From Mycogone perniciosa (taxonomy: Eukaryota > Ascomycota > Sordariomycetes > Hypocreales > Hypocreaceae): DNA of 61,921 bases. Below are positions 1 to 13,600 of this stretch, one piece after another. The notes below the pieces were generated by a model that made no database searches, was not told where the DNA came from, and saw only the letters and a list, made by a program, of their open reading frames with translations. Each line of letters opens with the position of its first letter. Within the stretch, counting starts at the first letter, position 1. The position numbers were made by a program, and so were the translations under genes. Where the stretch lies: contig JAOALB010000119.1 in the NCBI GenBank assembly GCA_025331125.1, forward strand, positions 1 to 61,921. The letters are read 5' to 3'.

Positions 1-2377
1 TGATCTCATCGCCATCCCGTAAGTTGGATAAGTGTTTACGTCGGAAGTGCTTGGACAAGTCCCCCGGAGTATAGAACTCGCGGATGAGATCCCCAGCAGC
101 TTCGTCATCAGGTGCCAAGGTGAGTGCCTTGCCAACACATATGAAGCACATTCTTGGTCTTTCCTTCTCCGTCTTGACAAAAATAGATATCAGTGCTGGA
201 TGTAGAGGGCTGTTGAGTGGAGGCTCGTCGACAGGGGGATGCTTGCTTGACTTAGTCGATGGAGATTTCAGGTGATGGGTGGTCTTCCCTTCCTCTATTA
301 GGCAGTATGCAGCAATGGAGTTGATAGCGTTGTCTCTCCGCCGATACTGGTCTTCTAGTGTATCGCCAATTGGGGCTGTGAGTGCTTCAACGAGCTGTAT
401 TTGAGCTGGCCGTCGAGGGCTGCAGGTTATGTTTGCAGCTGCCTGCTTGGTGAATTTCGTCCCTTGCAATTGTTGCTCAATGTCTTCAACTGCCTGCTTG
501 GGGGTCCATTTCTCTCGGATCTCCTGCATCAGGACCCTCTTCAGCCTCTGCTTCTGATTTCTCAGTTCGCGGCGAGCGTTGATGTATTTCTCTGACCCTT
601 GAGGAAGGCCCCGAAGGTCTCGCTCTAATCGCTTGATCAGAGGATCAGTATTGACAGATGCTGCTTGCTCGGCTGTAAGGCCCGTGGGCCGCCGTTTGCT
701 TTTCGAATGGCCGACGCTGCAAGCCTGCCTAATTAGTGCCTGCTGTGGCTTTTGTCGTTGGATGATGGCCCATGTATCTGCGCAAACCTCGCGTCCTAGA
801 TAGTGCCTCTGGAAGGGATTCGAGTTAGCGTGATCTAGCGCAAGATTTCTCAGCGAATCGCTAATATCGGCTAGATTCAGAGTAAGCAAAAAGACTGAAC
901 AAAAAGGACAGACCAGACAAACCACTTCGATCGAACTCGTTGGCCGCGTTATAGCGCAAGTTGTAGGGAATAGTAGGGTACTCCAATCCCAAAATTTCGC
1001 CAATCCTTCTGATCCACTGTGCAATCATCTGGTAGGAAATAGGCTGGTCCTGGGATAGCTCATACCCGGTAAGTGTCTGAACAGCCCGACGGAATATGTA
1101 TATGCGGTTCAAATCATCCCTAAGTGGCAACAGCAGCTCCGACTCCCCTGGGTGGATGTCAAGGTTGGCTAGGTGTTCGGGCGAGATAAGACTTGGCGCT
1201 TGAAAGGCACGGTGGCGAAACAAAACACCCAATAAGAAGACATGTGGGTTGAGTAGCAGAGACGGGTCAACCAGAGTCTCAGGGAGTGTGAAAGTTTTCC
1301 TAATACAACATCAGCGCTTTTGAGTCAACCATAGATGCCCCGGTGTCCATACGCGTCTTTGACTCCGAGATATGTCTTTGTGAAGGCCAGGGTGAACCGA
1401 ATCAAGATTTTATGAGGCCCGCCCTCTGGATCTCTTGCCAACGAAAGTTGGATGTCTCCAAATCGGATGCGTAGGATGGATGTGGGACGAGCTCCTGCTG
1501 GAGCGAGCAGCAGCAGAAAGAGAACGGCGAGAATTCGGAGTTCCCCAAGTTTGAACGACTTCTCTGTTGTGCTAATCGTTGTCTCGATTTGTTCCTTCAG
1601 GTCTTCGATCGTCATGCAACGATTCGCTCGCTTCTGGTCGCTCAACCCATGTCTCTTGGCCAGGTCTCGGAGCACCTTCATGGTCAGCCTTGCACCCCAG
1701 CGATAGTCGGGACTGGTCATACCTTATGCATACGCCGAGTCATCTTTGGGTCGAGTTTTTCCCCTGTAGCCCTCTCGAAGACGAGCCTGAAGACTTTCCA
1801 ATATGTACTCAAGGAGCTACTCTTTTTGGTTCCTCGCTTCCTCCTGCCATCTTTGCCAACCTTCTGGTTCAGTAACCAGTTGAAGAAGTTGTACAGCAGC
1901 GTCAGAGAGCTGGACTTAGAGATGGACTCGAAGCATTCTTTAGGGTCGCGCCTCAGAACATCGCAGTACCTGAAGCTCAGAGAGATACACGTATTAGTGA
2001 CTAGGAAAGAAAAGGGAAACTATATAGCAGGCTGCGTACTGGCGCCATTGCTCTTCACATGCATCCAGGAGCTGCAGGCTGCCGTCACTGTAGTCCTGTG
2101 TTTCGTAGACATTCTCGTTAAACTCTTCAATTGCCTGCCAGTAATACGCGGGTGGATGGACATTGCCGCCGAAGAGCTGGCCTTGACCTTCGACATCGAC
2201 GTCGATATCACTGTCTCCGCCATTGAAGCATAGGTGCTCAACGTCCGTTGCCTCTGTTTCCGGGCCCGAGATGTTAGCCTGGCTCTGGCTGAAGACGTCG
2301 TCATCGTCTTCCTCTTCAGGCAAATATGATGCATCTGAATCGTACGTGTTGTCGAAACGGCGCTTTCGGTGCGCCAT
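1..2377 (-). CDS. DUF3435-family tyrosine recombinase with C-terminal zinc finger, 3' end outside window
   Basis: Five exons join without a stop: 2377-2040, 1969-1723, 1675-1353, 1299-926 and 870 to the window edge. All four introns (70, 47, 53, 55 bp) are GT-AG. At least 717 residues are encoded. The start is the ATG at 2377 (MAHRKRRFD); an in-frame ATG at 2452 is less likely. Order: acidic N-terminus (about residues 20-30), helical N-terminal domain, then a tyrosine-recombinase core with Arg258 (GARPTSIL), Arg418 (YNLRYNAANEF), His441 (LDHANSN) and candidate nucleophile Tyr451 (RHYLGREV). A basic patch KSKRRP (484-489), a likely coiled coil (503-548) and a C2H2-type finger (C669, C672, H702, H707) follow. 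Known: DUF3435 proteins are tyrosine recombinases, and some, the 'captains', move Starship giant elements. Inferred: DNA-cutting and joining in the nucleus. Annotation as 'FluG domain' is historical. No RIP damage is visible. It could instead be a captain-like paralogue without cargo. Confidence 0.88.
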
Positions 2378-2790
2378 AGTTGAAGTCTTCTGGTGCTTGT
2401 GGAAGAGGGTGATGCACTCTGTGGGTGGGCATGGCAGTGGGAGAAAACACAATTTGGAACAGAGGGAAGGACAAGCTCGAGGCGGAGCGAGCGACCCTTA
2501 AGTACAACCTGCGTGATGCCGCCATTTCTGGTGGTTTGTGGCCCCTCGTCGCTGGGGGTAGCGAAAAGAGGTTTCCGGATGCGCGCACATTTGAGCTCTA
2601 TCCTCGTGTTGGCCGAGGTAGTGGGGTGTGAATGTGGTACCTGTTGGGTACATGGCGGCACAGGAGGGGTAACTGGGCCGACAGGACCGATTACTGGCCT
2701 TAAAGCAGCACTGGATTCCTGGCAAAACGACCACTACCTTGGACGGCAGAAACCACCAGAATAGGCAGTAGAGTCGCCGTCTTATTGTTT
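2378..2790 (-). promoter_or_regulatory. Upstream region of the DUF3435 gene, up to the composition boundary
   Basis: About 400 bp of normal composition between the recombinase start and the AT-rich block. It should hold the promoter. I see no clear TATA box and no conserved coding frame. If the gene is a Starship captain, the 5' terminus of the element should lie in or near this interval, because captains sit at the 5' end and read inward. Composition changes abruptly between about 2,765 and 2,800. Confidence 0.4.
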
Positions 2791-2849
2791 AAGGTAGTAA
2801 TATATATTATTTTATTAATTACTTTATTTATAAATGAATAAGACTATTT

Positions 2850-3215
2850 AATTAAATATAAATTACTATTAAAATAAATAATTTATATATTTATATAGAA
2901 ATCTATTTATAATTTCCTTTTATATATAATTTACTGTTTTACATAATAGTTTATTATAATATATAATATAATTAAATTACTTTAAACAATAAATCTTTAA
3001 TATATATTTTATTTATTTATATATATTCCTTTACATTAATTATTATTTTAATTATATAGTTAAAAGAATCTTTTTATCTTTTTAGGTTAAGGTAATATTA
3101 CTGCTACTACTATAATTGTAAGGATATAGCTTTATAACGTAAAAGTATTTAAATGCTACGATTCTTATAGCCTTTAAAATATTAACTATACCCTTTTAAC
3201 TTTAAGTTATAAAGG
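2850..3215. repeat. Left putative LTR, family 4
   Basis: Heavily AT-shifted partner of 8,380-8,745. The differences between the two are mostly C/T and G/A, as expected after RIP, with some small length changes. Boundaries are approximate to about 15 bp. Confidence 0.45.
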
Positions 3216-3868
3216 GATTTATAATATATTAAGGTTAAGTTAATATATAAAAGGTCAATTTTAAAGTAAAGTTTTTAATTATATTTATAACTATTATAAT
3301 AATCTTTATATAATACCTTTATTATTATTATTACTTTTTTACCTTTATAGCTGCCTTTATAGTCTTTTCTATTATAACTGCTATAAGAACTATTTTATTA
3401 TTATAAAGCAATTGCTATTAATATTATTATTAAAGTTATTATTATTATTAAAACATTAAAATATAATTAATATAAAAAGCTTTTTATAATTTAATAACTA
3501 AAGTTTTATATAAAGATCTTTATAATATAAAGGTTATATAAAGAAAAAAAGTAATTTATTAAAATCTTAAATATATATAGCTATTAATAGACGTTTTTTA
3601 AAGAAAGTAGTAATATATATATTAAAGGTTTTATAAACTATTAACATAAATAAATATTTAGTTTATTAAAGGCTGTATTTACTTTAAATCTTTTAAATGT
3701 AAGGTAATTATATAGTAATATATACTATTATATAAATATACTTTAGTAGAGGTAAAGAGGTTAAGTTTATATTTATATTAATATTAATAAAGTGGTAATT
3801 ATAAATTAATAATATTAAATAAAAGGTTAAAAGTTATATAATTGATATTTATTATAATACTATAAAAC

Positions 3869-4096
3869 TAATATTATTATATTATAAATATATTTTGTTA
3901 TAAAATTAATATTATTATATTATAAATGTATCTTATTATACAATTACTGTTATTATATTATAAATATATTTTATTATAGAATGAATATTATTATATTTTC
4001 AATATATTTTATTATAGAATTAATATTATTATATTATAAATATATTCCATTATAGAACTAATATTATATTATTATAAATATATTTTGTTATTAAAT
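3869..4096. repeat. Minisatellite, six 38-bp units
   Basis: Six consecutive units of 38 bp (228 bp in total) can be laid out, each built on TAATATTATTATATTATAAA and ending in a variant of TTATAGAAT. Units differ by a few substitutions and one local rearrangement in the last unit. It lies inside the interior of the putative family 4 retrotransposon. No function is implied. Confidence 0.7.
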
Positions 4097-7000
4097 TTAC
4101 ATAATAGCTGTTTAATAATAACTTTTTCTTTATTATTTTTAATAATATTTAATATAAATATAAAAGGTTATTAATATTAAAAGTCAAATGAGTTTTAGTT
4201 TATATATTAAAATACTGTTGAAAAATAATTAATAAAATATAAATTCGAAATCAAAAGATATTTATTAAAAAATATATTTATATTATATTATGAAATTAAT
4301 TATTATTCTAAGAAAACTATAATACTTTTATAAATAAATGTAATATATAAATATAATTATATTCTAATTCTCTTTATAAAAGGAGATGAATTAGATCTTG
4401 AAAGTAAAGTTAATAATAATATATTTATATAACTCCAAAAGCTTATATTCAATTAGTAAATATTTAAATAAATGAAAATACTTTTAATAATTCTCTTATT
4501 TATCCATATAATATTATTAATAAAATCAAAGTCCTTTTTATATTAAAAGACTAAATATATATATAATTTATAGCTTGTTTCAAAAGGTTCTTTTTAAATA
4601 TAAATTGAAAATAAATAAAAGAAATATTTTTAAATTGAAAGTATTATTATTTTATTTGATATATTATATTATTATATAAATAATGTATGAAAATCTATTT
4701 TAAAGTTAAATTCTTTTTAATTTTATAGAATTTCAAAACTATTATTTTTTGATTTTAAAGGTTTATATTCAAATTATAGTTTTTACCATTACTAATTTTA
4801 TATAATTAATTTTAAACATTATAACTAATTATAGTAATATAAACTTTAATATAACTTTAATTACTAAAACTTTTGAATATATATTATTAATAATAGAAAT
4901 ATTTAAATTTAAATTACATTTAATTTGCCTTTATTATCCTTAATTTAAATAAAGATCTTTAAAAAAATAAAACTATTAAATAATACTTTATAAATAAAAT
5001 ACTTTTATATATTTTTCTTTTTATATATAATATTAACTTTTATTTATTTATATTTTTATATTCTTTCTAATGTTTCGTTTTTATATTTTACTTTTTAAAA
5101 TCGTTTTACTATTATTTTTTAGATTTCTATAAAGCTTTTTAAATTATTTATATATATCATTTTAAATAAATTAAAAGACCTTTCAATTTCCTTTTACTAT
5201 ATTTATTTAACTCTTTGAGTTAAACATTTTAAATAACTTAATAAATATATTTTTAAATCATCTTTATTATCTTTATATTTATAATAAGTTTTTAAAGAGT
5301 TAGAAATTCTTTTTAGTTTTCATGTTATTAGTTTAACTCATTAACCTTTACTTTAAAATTAATTTATATGTAATACTTATATTTTATTATTTTAATATAT
5401 GAAAATGTAATTTCAATAATAATAATATATTTAAGTTTTTAAACTTAATTACTGTATTTATATAAGAAAGACCTATTTATAAAAGTTATAAGATTATAAT
5501 CTTTAAATATTAATATTAAGATAATTAAATAATTTATATTATTAATATTGAATATAGAATTATTATGTTTTACTTTTTGAATAATTCTTTTTAAAAGGTA
5601 TTTATAAATTCAAAAAGAAAGTAATTTCATATAAAGTAAATTTAAAGTTAATAAAATACGTCTTTTAAAAAATTATACTTTATTAATTCTTAGTAGCTTT
5701 ATACTTAAATTTACTTTTAAACTATTTAAAATCTAAAGACTATCTTTAAAAGAATATTAATTTTAAACTTAATTATATTATTTAAAATTATTATAAGAAT
5801 TATGATTTATTTTATTTTAATATTAATGATTTCTTTTTATTCTTAGGTTTTTTAATTATATTACTTTAATTATATTATAATTTAAAAAATATAGTTTTTA
5901 AAATTATAAATATAAACCTTTAATATAATTTTCTATTCAATTAATTACTTTAATTAAAAAAACAATTTTAGTTTCAATTTATTTATTTACTTTACTAATT
6001 ATTTAATTATATTTCTATTTTCTTTTAACTATAAAATTATGAAAGGATTTCTATTAAATCGCGTTTTAATTAAATTAATTAAATTACATTTATTTAAAGG
6101 TCTTTCTAAAATACTTACTTTAATTAAACTTCTGGAAATATATTTAATTTCTATTTATAAAATAGTTAATTTTTATTATTAACTTTTTAATAAATTATAT
6201 TAAAAGATTTAATTTTTAATTAAAAAACTAAACTGTTCTTTTAAAGAAAAGAAACTTTAATAAAACTATATTTTAATTTTTAAAGCTTTTATAGGATTTT
6301 ATATTTAAAATATTAATACTTTTTATATATAAATCTTAATAATTATAATTTCTATAAACAATTAAATCAAAATTTAATCTTTTTAAACTTCTTTAATTAC
6401 TTTTATTATTAGATTATATCTTAAAATATATATAAGCTTTATAATTAATATATATAATCTAATATTAAACCAAGAGCTTTATTTATATAATATTAATAAT
6501 ATTTTATATTTAAAATAATCTTTGAAATAATAAAAAGAAATATTTAATGTATTATTATATAAAATGTTAATTATACTAAGATTATTAATATTTGTTTTAA
6601 AAAACATATATCTTTATAACGCTTTTTTAAAATTTATAATTATATAATAATTTTCTTTTTAAATTAATTACTTTTTTTATTAAAGAATATAAATTCTTAA
6701 TTGATTAATCTTTTAATATAAAATATTTGTTTTATATTTAAATTATAAAATATAAATTAACCTGTTAACTTTAAATTATTATTTTATTTCCTTATTATTA
6801 AATTTACTGTTAAAAAACATTTAATTTTAATTTTATTTTAAAAGAATACTTTTCTAAATCTTAAGTATTTAACTTATAAATATTTTATTATAAAATCATA
6901 TTTTCATTTCAATATACATTAATTCTATAAAATTACTTATAATATTTCTTTTAACGTTATTAATAATTAAAATAATTACAATACTATTATATAAACCTTT

Positions 7001-8379
7001 TTTTAATTTCTTTTATTATTACTTTAAAAAGTTTGAGATTAAATAAAATATATAATTAAATGAAATCTTAATTTTAAAGTTTAAAAAAACATTTAATTTC
7101 TTTTCTAATATTTAAAAACTATTTATTTATTCTCAATTTTTTTATTTAAACCTACAATAAATTATTATTGTTTCAATTTCATAATATTTACTATTAAAAT
7201 ATTATTTTAATTAAAATTATTTTATTTTAATATTTACCTTTTAATAATACTTTATTTAATAAAGAATGTTTTATAAAATATTTATTCATTTTAAGAAATA
7301 AAGCTTTTTTTTAAAATAATTTCTTTATATTTCACAATTAAATAATTAATTTATTTTATCTTGATATTTTACAATTATATTATAAATTAACTGCTTTTTT
7401 ATAAATCTATTATATTATACATAAAATAAAACTCATAATAATATATTATTTATTTAAAATAAATTATATTTTTAAAGTTAATTATTGATTTATATATATA
7501 CTTTTATTATTTTTATAAACCTTTTATTAATTATCCTTTACTCTTTACCCTTTTATTAATAAATATTATAAATTAATGATTCTTTAAAGCTTCACCTTTT
7601 TATTATACTTTTATATAATATAGTTAAATTTATTAACTTTAGCATTTATACTTTTAAAACTATTATTAAGTAATTTATATTTTAAAAGTTTAATCTTAGA
7701 TTAACTTATAGTTATTAATTACAAAAAAAGGGTTTTAATTATTATTTTCAATTAATCATTTTACCTTTAATAAAATATTTCTTAATCTTAGCTTATAATC
7801 TAATTAATAATTAAAATAGAAAAAGGTTTAACAATAATATTAAAATAGCTTTAATAAGCACCTTTCAAAATATAATATTTAAAACTTCCATTTATTTTTA
7901 TTATTATTTTTATTAACAAGAAAATATCACTTTAAATATATATATATTACTAATAATTGACATACACTATAAAAACTATACTTTAAATGAAATCATAAAG
8001 TTATAATTAAATAATATAAAAGTTAAAAGATATTATAAATTATTTTTCTAATAGTAATTTATATTTATATTACCAATATTATTTATGTTTCTTAATATAT
8101 ACTAATTATAATAAAGAGAATTAAAAGACTTAGCTTTCATAGTTTTATTAATATTAAATAGTTATATAAACTTTATAATTTAATTTAGCCTTTTTCCTTT
8201 AAATATAATATAATATTACAGTACTTCTTTTATATAACAGTTAAAATATAAACTAAAAACTATAAATTTAAATAAATATGAAGTAGGAAAGCTAGTTTAA
8301 TATTTTAAAGATATTACTTTTCTATATAAACTTATTTTATGATAATATAATAAGAATATATAATATAACTAAAATAAAT
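4097..8379. other. AT-rich degraded interior without recognisable genes
   Basis: About 4.3 kb with no ATG-initiated frame of 60 codons. I recognise no protein motif. A block at about 8,090-8,205 recurs in the same orientation at about 60,800-60,910, and one at about 7,920-8,060 resembles 39,220-39,345, so parts belong to repeats present elsewhere in the window. Confidence 0.6.
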
Positions 8380-8745
8380 TTGAATAACTATTTAAATAAA
8401 TAGTTTATATATTTATATAGAAATCCTGCCTTTAACTTTCTTTAATATATAATTCACCCCTTTATATAATACTTAATTATAATTTATAATATAATATTTA
8501 TAGCTACCTATTTTAATATAATGAAATTACTTTAAATAGTTAGTTTTTAATATATATTTTATTCTTTATAAATATTCCTTTAAGTTACTTATTACTTTAG
8601 TTATATAGGTTACATAATCCCTTTACTTTCTTTAATTTAGTTTAATATTACTATAATAAAGATATAGCTTTATTAGCTAAAGGATTTTATAACCTGCAAC
8701 TTATTATAGCCCCTAAAACCTTGGCTAAATATTCTAGGCCCCTAT
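8380..8745. repeat. Right putative LTR, family 4
   Basis: Less degraded partner of 2,850-3,215; it keeps GC-bearing stretches near 8,700-8,745 such as CCTTGGCTAAATATTCTAGG. Boundaries are approximate. Confidence 0.45.
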
Positions 8746-9320
8746 AAAGGCAACTGCAGCTAGTCTTTAATTTAAAGTTATTTATAGTATTACTATATTA
8801 AACCAATAACAGATTTAATGGAAATCTAGTATAATATAAAGTCAATATTATTATTAAATTTAAATACATTATAAAAGGTTAAAGAATTAAAGCCTAGAAG
8901 GATTTCTATATAGGCATTTATATTTATTTTAATAGTATTACTTATAATAATATAAGAATACTATTAATAAATATAATAAATTAAGTAAAAGATTTAAAGT
9001 TAAAAATACACTATAGTTTTACTTTTATAATTATAAATCCTTATATTTTAATAATAGTTAAATAGCCTTTACTATAAATATCTAATAGTAAAAGTATTTA
9101 ACCTTTATATAATTAAATTAGATATATTAATAGAGATTTCTTTATATTGTTATATTAATTTATTATAGTATATAGTAAATAACCTTTTACTTAAATAGTA
9201 AAATAATAGCCTTTAATTACTTTTAATATATATTTAAGGTAAAAATAAATAAAAGGTAAAAGGAATACTTTTATTAAGAAAAAGAAATATAGCTATAGCC
9301 TTTTCTATCAAGTATTTATA
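8746..9320 (-). mobile_element. DNA-transposon fragment T1, left part, interrupted by Gypsy G1
   Basis: The stretch 8,930-9,320 matches the reverse complement of about 38,430-38,830, which lies inside the inverted-repeat transposon T2. The match resumes on the far side of Gypsy G1 at 23,926-24,270, corresponding to 38,123-38,435. One transposon copy was therefore split by the Gypsy insertion. The target duplication TTATA occupies 9,316-9,320 here. The outer left end of T1 was not found. No reading frame survives. Confidence 0.6.
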
Positions 9321-9709
9321 TATAACTATCTAGGTTGATTCTTAATAGTTAAACTAAGGTTTATAGGTTTATATTAATAAAGAGGTTAAAAATAAATATT
9401 AAATAAAGTAATATAAATATAATTCTATAAAGTAAATAGGTTTAGTAAATATAATTTATTAATAACTATTCAAATAACTATATTAAATAAATCGTAAGCT
9501 AGTTATGTATATATATAAAAGAGATATATAGTAAATATATTTAGATTATTTAAATTATAGTAATTTTAATAATCTAAGATTATAGTTTTATATGATAATC
9601 CCTTTTATAGGATTACATTTATAGCCGCAATCTATTAATAATTAATTAAAGGTTCTGATATTTTACTGCAATCCTATAACTAGGTTTTCGATATAGTTAA
9701 GTTATAATA
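9321..9709 (-). repeat. 3' LTR of Gypsy G1 (U3 type A)
   Basis: Begins on the plus strand TATAACTATCTAGGTTGATT, the RIP-mutated form of the TGTGACGATCCGGG end kept at 35,154-35,167 on the other strand. It is followed directly by the C-rich polypurine complement. Preceded by TSD TTATA. Confidence 0.8.
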
Positions 9710-10439
9710 TAATATCCCTTTCTTATTAATTTTATCTTTAAAACCTATTAATTCCTTTATAGGTTTTATCTATTTTATTCTTTTTACCCTTTTTATACTA
9801 ATATTATAATAAATTATATAACTAAACTTTATATTTATAAATTTAATAAGTATACTTTATTTATTCTTTTAATTCTTTTTAAAGGTAATCCTATTAATAT
9901 ACTTTACACTTTTTACTTTAAAAAGAAACTAGTTTATTAAATAATAAATAACCTTTTAAAGTATAATAAATATATATATTAAGGCTGTTCCTATAATAAA
10001 ACTTTAGTTACTTTATTTTATATACTTTTCTTTCTTTTCCTTTATATTTTTCTATTAACTTTTCTAATTATATATATATTTAAGTAGCAGAAAAAGCTTA
10101 AACTAAAAGAGAATAAAGTAAATAAAAAGCTAAAGGGTTTTTATTTTTATTTAATAAAGCTATAATTGCAGATTATAGTAGCTATAAGTTATTTAAAATA
10201 TATTTAATATATTAAAAAGAAGGTATATAAGGAAAATATTAAACCTTTTAAATAAAGGTTATAGGGTTTAAATAAAGAGGATAGCGTATTGCCTTTTTTA
10301 TCTATTTAAAAGGTAAAGGTAATAATTAATCTTTAATTGCTGAGGGTGCCTATTAAAGTAGATTAGGCCTTTTTAAAACTTAGCGATAGTTTTGCAGATT
10401 TAGGTCTTTTAATCTTAAAGACTAGTAAAACTGTTTAAG

Positions 10440-10600
10440 TTTATATTTAGTATTTAATAAATATTTAATAGGTTTTTGAAAGTTATATTCTTTTTTATAG
10501 CTTTTTTATTTAATTAAATATTAATATTTGTTATTTTTTACTTTTATAGCTTTAATTTCTTTAACTTTATATTTATCTTTAATTAATAAAACTTTAATTA
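10440..10600 (-). pseudogene. Chromodomain remnant of Gypsy G1 integrase
   Basis: On the minus strand the frame reads through KDKYKVKEIKAIK and then YLIK followed by stops where the better copy at 45,790-45,960 has YLVKWKNY. Trp codons have become stops, which is typical of RIP. A chromodomain at the C-terminus of integrase defines the chromovirus branch of Gypsy elements and directs insertion to marked chromatin. Confidence 0.65.
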
Positions 10601-13600
10601 AATCTATAATAAGTTTGTTTTTTCATTGATTTTAAAATACTATTTAAAATAATAAAATATCAAACATTAAATAAATTTAAATACTGTCTAGTAATATACA
10701 TTTATAAATAACTTTAAAATAACTTTTTTAACTAAGTAAAGTTTAACTTTTTTAAAATTTAATTTATTATTTAATAGTATTGTTTTAATATTTAGAGTCT
10801 TTCTTTTAGCGAATATAAATATACGTAAATTATATGTCCTTTTTTAAAGACTAATCTTTTTAATTTATATATATTAGCGTACTTTTTTATTTTCTTTTAT
10901 ATAAAGTAAAAGTATATTTATATTTCGTTATATAACTGCTTTATACTTTTAGCTTTAATTTATATTTTGTTAATATATAGGCTTTTTTTAATACTTTATA
11001 TATATTTAATATAAAGTTAAAGTTAATCTATATAAAGTTAAATCTAGTTAACCTTAAAATATTACTATTATAAAATATTTCTATAATTAATACCTTTTTT
11101 ATTTAATTATTTTAATTAAAGTTAATATAGCTTTTTAAATAAACTTAAACAACCTAGTTAATATATTCTATTTACTTAGTTATTTATAAGTAATATATAA
11201 TATTCAGCTTACAGTTTATATTTAATTAATTTACAAATATTTATTAAAATTTAAATATAAAGGTTAACGTTTAATTAAAAATAGTTTTAGCTGGAATTAT
11301 ATAATTCACTGCAATAGGTTATAAAAATATACACATTAATACTTTTATATTTATTACCTTTTTATATAACAAGAGTAAAAGTAGTAAATAAATTAATTTA
11401 TAATTATTAAAATATTATTATATTTAATCTTTAATTTTAATTTAATTAAGAGTAGTAATTAAATAATAAAGTGTAATAAAATTAACTTTTATAGTTATTT
11501 TAATATTTGTAAAAGTTAAAATTTACTATATAGTTTATATTTGAAACGTTTAGCTATTTTAGATATTATATAGTAAAACATAATATTTTATGGTACTTTT
11601 TAAGCCTTAAAAACTTAAAGTACTTTTATATTTATTTATAGCTTTTATAAAGACTTTTATATTTATATATTAAATATTAACAAACCTTTATAATTACATT
11701 TTTTTAAAGTTTATTTAAAATTTGCATCTTCTTATTTTACTATTAAATTCTTTTATTATCAAATTGTGTATTTTTTAAAAATATATTATTATTTTAAATA
11801 ATATAATGTTTTTTAATATATTAAAGTATAATATTATTATTAAATACTTTATATATAGCTTAAAGCGCTATTTATTAATGATATCTTTTAAACGCCTAGT
11901 TTAAGATTTACTTTATATATTTATTTTTTCTTTAATTATAATTAATATATCTATTATATTTATTTACTTATTCATTTTTAAATCTTTTTTAATAAATTAA
12001 AATATAATTAAATTCTAAAATATACTTTATATAATAAATCTGCCTTTTAAAGAATCATTAAAATATTGCGCAATATAGAATACTTTTATAATTAATATAT
12101 ACTTTAACGTTATATATACGCTTTTAATAAATAATAATATTATTCTTTAAATATAAAAAGAATAGTAAAGAATTCTTTATTATATATTAAATACTTTATT
12201 TTTATACTATATAATGCTTTAAAGTAAAAGATTATAAAGTATAGTTTATTATTTTTATCCTTTTAATTAAATTAAACATTTATAGTACAATTAAAAATAT
12301 TTATTTTAATGTTTATTTCTGTAAATAAATTAAATATAATAAATATAGGTTTTTTTAAAATAAAGTACTTAAACCTATTAAATATATTTTATATATTTAA
12401 TATTTATAGAAACTTTTAATCTGTTTTAATAAGTGTATAAAGAGTTTATATAATACTTTTATAGCTTTTAAAGAATAATTAATTATAGTTAATATACTTT
12501 TGAAAGCTTTAAAGCTTTTTAATTATTATAAATATAAGCTAAACCTTTATTATTTATACTTTTATTAGATTTATATAAATTTCTTTAAAGGTATTAATAT
12601 ATTTTAAAAAAATAACTTTTTAAATATAAAACTTATATTTCTTTAATTCTATAAATAGTTTAGTATTTTATAACATTTATCATATTTTATAAATATATAA
12701 TTTATATTATTTACAAGTATTTAAAGCAATTAAAACATAATTTAAATTAACAACTATAAAAATATTAAAATACTTTTTTAATATATTATTGATTGTCTTT
12801 CAAAATATAATAACAGTATTAATAAAATTAAAACGTATAATTAAATAATTATGTAAATTATATTTAATTTAAAAGGCAGTTATTTATTTATATCTTTTTT
12901 TCAACTTAAATAAACTTATAAATGCCTTTAAAATCTAGCGCTATAAATTACTTTTTTTATATAGCTTATTTTATAATTTTATAATTAATAATAGTAAAGT
13001 GTTACTTTTAATTATAGCTTTATTAAACTTTTTATAATTTATAATAAACTATAATTTACCTTTTTACTTTAATATAAATATCATAAAATAGTTTACTTTT
13101 AATAAAAAAAGTTAAATATACCCTTTAATTAATATATTATTTAAATAATTATATAAGCTTTTAAACCCTTTTTTATTTAGATTATAAATTCTATGAAAAG
13201 TAATATTCATATTATTTTTAAATCTAATTATATAGTTTTATTAACTATATTATAATAGTTTAATATTAAATATCTTTTTAAATAGTTTATTATATTTTTA
13301 GTATTCTTTAAAGATACTTTATAATTATTCCTATAATACTGTTATTTTAAAGCTTTTTATTGAAAGTATTTTATTAATATTATTAAATGCTTTTTATAAA
13401 ACGGCAATTATTTTTTAAATTTCTTTATTATTCCCCATCTTACTTCAATTCTATTTTTAAGTAAATTATTTCTATAATTAAATTAAAGGTAACCTTTTTA
13501 AATCTTTTTTTTAATATATTTAAGGGTTTTATATAACATTTCTGCCCTACAGCTAAAGCCTTTTTAATAGTTTTAATTATTAAAAAAGCTTTACTATCAT

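Larger units (their letters stand above)
2850..8745. mobile_element. Probable degraded LTR retrotransposon, family 4
   Basis: Two direct repeats of about 365 bp, roughly 2,850-3,215 and 8,380-8,745, bracket about 5.2 kb. Shared stretches include TTTATATATTTATATAGAAA near their left ends, TTTAATATATATTTTATT in the middle and GATATAGCTTTATAACGT-like sequence towards the right. The right copy keeps more C and G. This spacing and length suit an LTR pair, but I could not fix the terminal TG/CA or a target duplication. The interior is over 80% A+T by eye, has no readable frame and could not be assigned to Gypsy or Copia. Two copies of an unrelated repeat remain possible. Confidence 0.45.

Noticed and set aside
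1589..2233. Plus-strand open frame of 214 codons opposite the DUF3435 exons
   Set aside because: It lies antisense to exons 1-3 of the recombinase, whose spliced minus-strand frame explains the sequence; no motif.
2020..2661. Minus-strand open frame of 213 codons over the gene start
   Set aside because: Out of frame with the recombinase and lacking any family features; composition typical of a shadow frame.
2393..2764. Plus-strand open frame of 123 codons in the upstream region
   Set aside because: No recognisable motif; Trp- and Gly-rich shadow of GC-normal intergenic DNA.
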